Source of the DNA: Promethearchaeota archaeon
Lineage (GTDB): Archaea; Asgardarchaeota; Lokiarchaeia; Sigynarchaeales; SOKP01
Assembly: GCA_030608765.1 (NCBI GenBank)
Contig: JAUWDN010000041.1
Coordinates: forward strand, 1-7,435
Direction: 5' to 3'
DNA: 7,435 nucleotides
Positions 5,854-7,435 of the stretch are shown here, piece by piece (positions within the stretch are counted from its first letter, which is position 1; every line of letters starts with the position of its first letter). The notes beneath the pieces are model-generated. The model was not told the DNA's origin. It saw only the letters and a program-made list of their open reading frames with translations, and made no database searches. The position numbers were made by a program, and so were the translations under genes.

Positions 5854-7044
5854 ATGATAGATTTAAGTCGCTTTAAAACATTTGTCGTTGTTGGGGCGGG
5901 GACAATGGGTAGAGAAATAGCACAAGTCGCTTTAATGTCAAATTTGTTCGATAAGGTTATTCTTAACGATATTAATGAAAATGTTCTAAGCAGTGCGAAG
6001 AAATACATAACAGCCGGTCTTGAAAAAATCGAATCTAAAGGAAAATTAGGACAAGGCTTAACAGCAAACTCATTAATTAACAACCTCTCTACTTCAAAAA
6101 ATCTAATAACTTCAATCAAAGAAGCCGATTTTATTGTAGAAGCTATACCAGAGGTAATGGAATTAAAGCAAGGTTTATTCAAAGAACTGGGGGAATATGC
6201 ACCAGAACATGCTGTATTAGCAACAAATACCTCAACGATGAGTATTTCTAAAATAGCCGAAGCGTCAAACAGACCTGAACAAGTAATTGGTATGCATTTT
6301 TTTACTCCAATTCCTTTACTTAGGTTAATTGAATTAATAAAAGGGGAAAAAACATCACAAGAAGCATTTGACATAGGGGTAGCAATTGGTCAAAAGCTGC
6401 CAGCACTCAAAGGCAAAAGGTATATTGCAAAAATAGAAAAAGAAAGTCCCGGATTTATTGTGAATCGCTTAACTATTACAACTAACCTCTTATTTAATTG
6501 GATTTTAGATATGGCTACTGATAAAGGAATTCCCTACGAAAAGATCGACAACGATTTTGTGCCTCCACCTGAATTGGGCCCCTTAGCTAAATGGGATTTT
6601 TTTGGTTTAGATGTTATTTGCGATGTAATGAATTATTTTGTCAAAGAAATATCGCCTGAATTTGCTCCCGGTAAAAAGCTAACAAACCTTCTCAAAGAAG
6701 GTAACCTGGGAAGGAAAACGGGAAAAGGTATCTACGAGTGGTTTGAAGGAAAACCTAATCGTAAAACTAATGAGAAAGCAGGATTATTCAGCCCTGAGCA
6801 ATATTACGCAATTCAATTAAACGAGGGTTGTCGGTTATTAGAGGAAAAAATTGTTTCCGGATATAAAATGATTGATGATACTATGTTAGCGGGTATGGAC
6901 ATGCCTGGACCATTTGGAGCCGGTAAAAAGAATTACGAAAAATGGTCATTGATGCTGGAGGAACTCGTTGAAACAACCAAAATAAACTACTTTAAACCTT
7001 GTGAAATGATGAAATCAGGCGCTTTTCTTAAACTTAGAAAATAA
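5854..7044 (+). CDS. 3-Hydroxyacyl-CoA dehydrogenase, two C-terminal domains, no crotonase domain
   Basis: The 396-residue protein has an NAD-binding Rossmann domain with GAGTMG (14-19) and Asp39 at the end of strand 2, which favours NAD+ over NADP+. Active-site residues line up with human HAD: Ser127 (NTS), His148 (GMHFFTP) and Glu160 (RLIELI) at identical spacing, and Asn204 (PGFIVNRL) after six extra residues (about 181-196). The first 3HCDH domain (about 200-295) ends NLGRKTGKGIYEW. A second follows (about 315-395), with MIDDTMLAGMDMPGPFG. Reaction: reversible oxidation of (S)-3-hydroxyacyl-CoA to 3-oxoacyl-CoA in beta-oxidation or its reversal; chain length is not evident. HFFTP replaces the more usual HFFNP. 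The gap after the presenilin-like gene is 75 bases, with a TTTTATAAT element at 5788-5796 and no clear Shine-Dalgarno site; it may be co-transcribed or have its own promoter. No other beta-oxidation gene is in view. Confidence 0.92.
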   Translation: MIDLSRFKTFVVVGAGTMGREIAQVALMSNLFDKVILNDINENVLSSAKKYITAGLEKIESKGKLGQGLTANSLINNLSTSKNLITSIKEADFIVEAIPEVMELKQGLFKELGEYAPEHAVLATNTSTMSISKIAEASNRPEQVIGMHFFTPIPLLRLIELIKGEKTSQEAFDIGVAIGQKLPALKGKRYIAKIEKESPGFIVNRLTITTNLLFNWILDMATDKGIPYEKIDNDFVPPPELGPLAKWDFFGLDVICDVMNYFVKEISPEFAPGKKLTNLLKEGNLGRKTGKGIYEWFEGKPNRKTNEKAGLFSPEQYYAIQLNEGCRLLEEKIVSGYKMIDDTMLAGMDMPGPFGAGKKNYEKWSLMLEELVETTKINYFKPCEMMKSGAFLKLRK

Positions 7045-7122
7045 TTAATTATTAATACTTAAGTTCGCGCTAGAAGCAATAATAAAACTAAAGTATGAGT
7101 ATTAAATATTCTAAATCTTTAT

Positions 7123-7138
7123 TTAAAGTATATAAAAG
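7123..7138 (+). promoter_or_regulatory. Strong TATA-box promoter of the winged-helix gene
   Basis: TTAAAGTATATAAAAG contains an AAAG BRE-like part and a TATATAAA core (7129-7136). The core is centred about 26 bases before the TTG at 7158, exactly the archaeal distance from TATA box to transcription start. This is the clearest promoter in the window and decides the start codon of the next gene. Confidence 0.6.
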
Positions 7139-7157
7139 TTAGTTTGAATATAATATT

Positions 7158-7435
7158 TTGAACGAGAAAAATACAACCCCTAAAACGGGCTTCGAAAAAA
7201 TAATTGATTTTTTTAACATAATTCTTGAAATAAATCGCCCCATAGCTATAGCAGAAGTCGTCGAAAGAACTGGCTTTTCGTGGAGTTTTGTGAAAAAAAC
7301 ATTATCTCGAATAAAAGAGGATTACGACGGATTTTATTTCCAAAAGTCAGGCAGTACTTGGATTATTTGGAAAGATAGAAATCATATTATTAGGAAGTTG
7401 GATGAGACATGTTCACGTTTTTTAACTGGTGATGA
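7158..7435 (+). CDS. Winged helix-turn-helix DNA-binding protein, N-terminal part (3' end outside window)
   Basis: The frame is open from 7143 (after a TAG at 7140-7142) to the right edge and contains no ATG. The TTG at 7158 is the best start because a TATA box sits 26 bases upstream, implying a leaderless transcript starting on the TTG. The 92 visible residues form a winged-helix domain: helix 1 at about 12-26 (FEKIIDFFNIILEI), helix 2 at 29-39 (IAIAEVVERTG), recognition helix at 41-53 (SWSFVKKTLSRIK), and a beta wing at 58-72 (GFYFQKSGSTWIIWK). A further helix begins at about 74. The layout resembles archaeal MarR/ArsR-like or replication-initiator-like winged helices, but the family cannot be fixed from this part. 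It follows the dehydrogenase by 113 bases and has its own promoter. It could be a transcription regulator; any effector domain would lie beyond the edge. Confidence 0.65.
   Translation, partial: MNEKNTTPKTGFEKIIDFFNIILEINRPIAIAEVVERTGFSWSFVKKTLSRIKEDYDGFYFQKSGSTWIIWKDRNHIIRKLDETCSRFLTGD

Noticed and set aside
5850..6374. 174-residue open frame on the minus strand inside the dehydrogenase gene
   Set aside because: It lies antisense to a well-supported gene with a complete active site; its Ser/Ile/Phe-rich composition is what antisense frames of such genes give.
7044..7064. Palindromic AT sequence after the dehydrogenase stop as a terminator
   Set aside because: ATTAATTATTAAT and ACTTAAGT are short AT palindromes expected by chance here, and no T tract follows.
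1..7435. CRISPR array, tRNA, rRNA, insertion sequence
   Set aside because: No regularly spaced repeats, cloverleaf, conserved rRNA segments, transposase frames or terminal inverted repeats were seen.

Overview
The window is AT-rich archaeal DNA. The archaeal assignment rests on the C-terminus of a tetrahydromethanopterin-dependent cyclohydrolase (Mch), an archaemetzincin, TATA-box promoters placed about 26 bases before start codons, and little use of Shine-Dalgarno sites. A membrane protease that resembles eukaryotic presenilin proper, rather than the distant archaeal presenilin homologues, makes an Asgard (Lokiarchaeia-like) archaeon the best guess. That lineage call is an inference; no rRNA or ribosomal protein gene is present to confirm it.

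Left part (1-2407): the 3' end of mch enters from the left on the + strand and ends at a small hairpin with a T-rich tail. Three minus-strand genes follow: an unrecognised 383-residue protein (281-1432), a 59-residue protein (1674-1853), and a NimA-like FMN-binding split-barrel flavoprotein (1925-2407).

Middle part (2408-4597): a 259-base AT-rich divergent promoter region holds a 7-bp inverted repeat and leads into a GT4-family glycosyltransferase (2667-3914, +). This gene converges on an archaemetzincin-type zinc peptidase (3911-4597, -), and the two stop codons overlap.

Right part (4598-7435): a 119-base shared upstream region separates the archaemetzincin from the divergent presenilin-like intramembrane aspartyl protease (4717-5778, +), the most notable gene here. 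It is followed by a two-domain 3-hydroxyacyl-CoA dehydrogenase (5854-7044, +). The start of a winged-helix DNA-binding protein runs off the right edge (7158 onward, +); it probably begins at a leaderless TTG codon.

The genes do not form one pathway. Mch belongs to the H4MPT one-carbon (Wood-Ljungdahl) branch, and the dehydrogenase to acyl-CoA beta-oxidation or its reversal. The two proteases face each other across one short promoter region and both have eukaryotic relatives. No mobile element, CRISPR array, tRNA or rRNA was seen.
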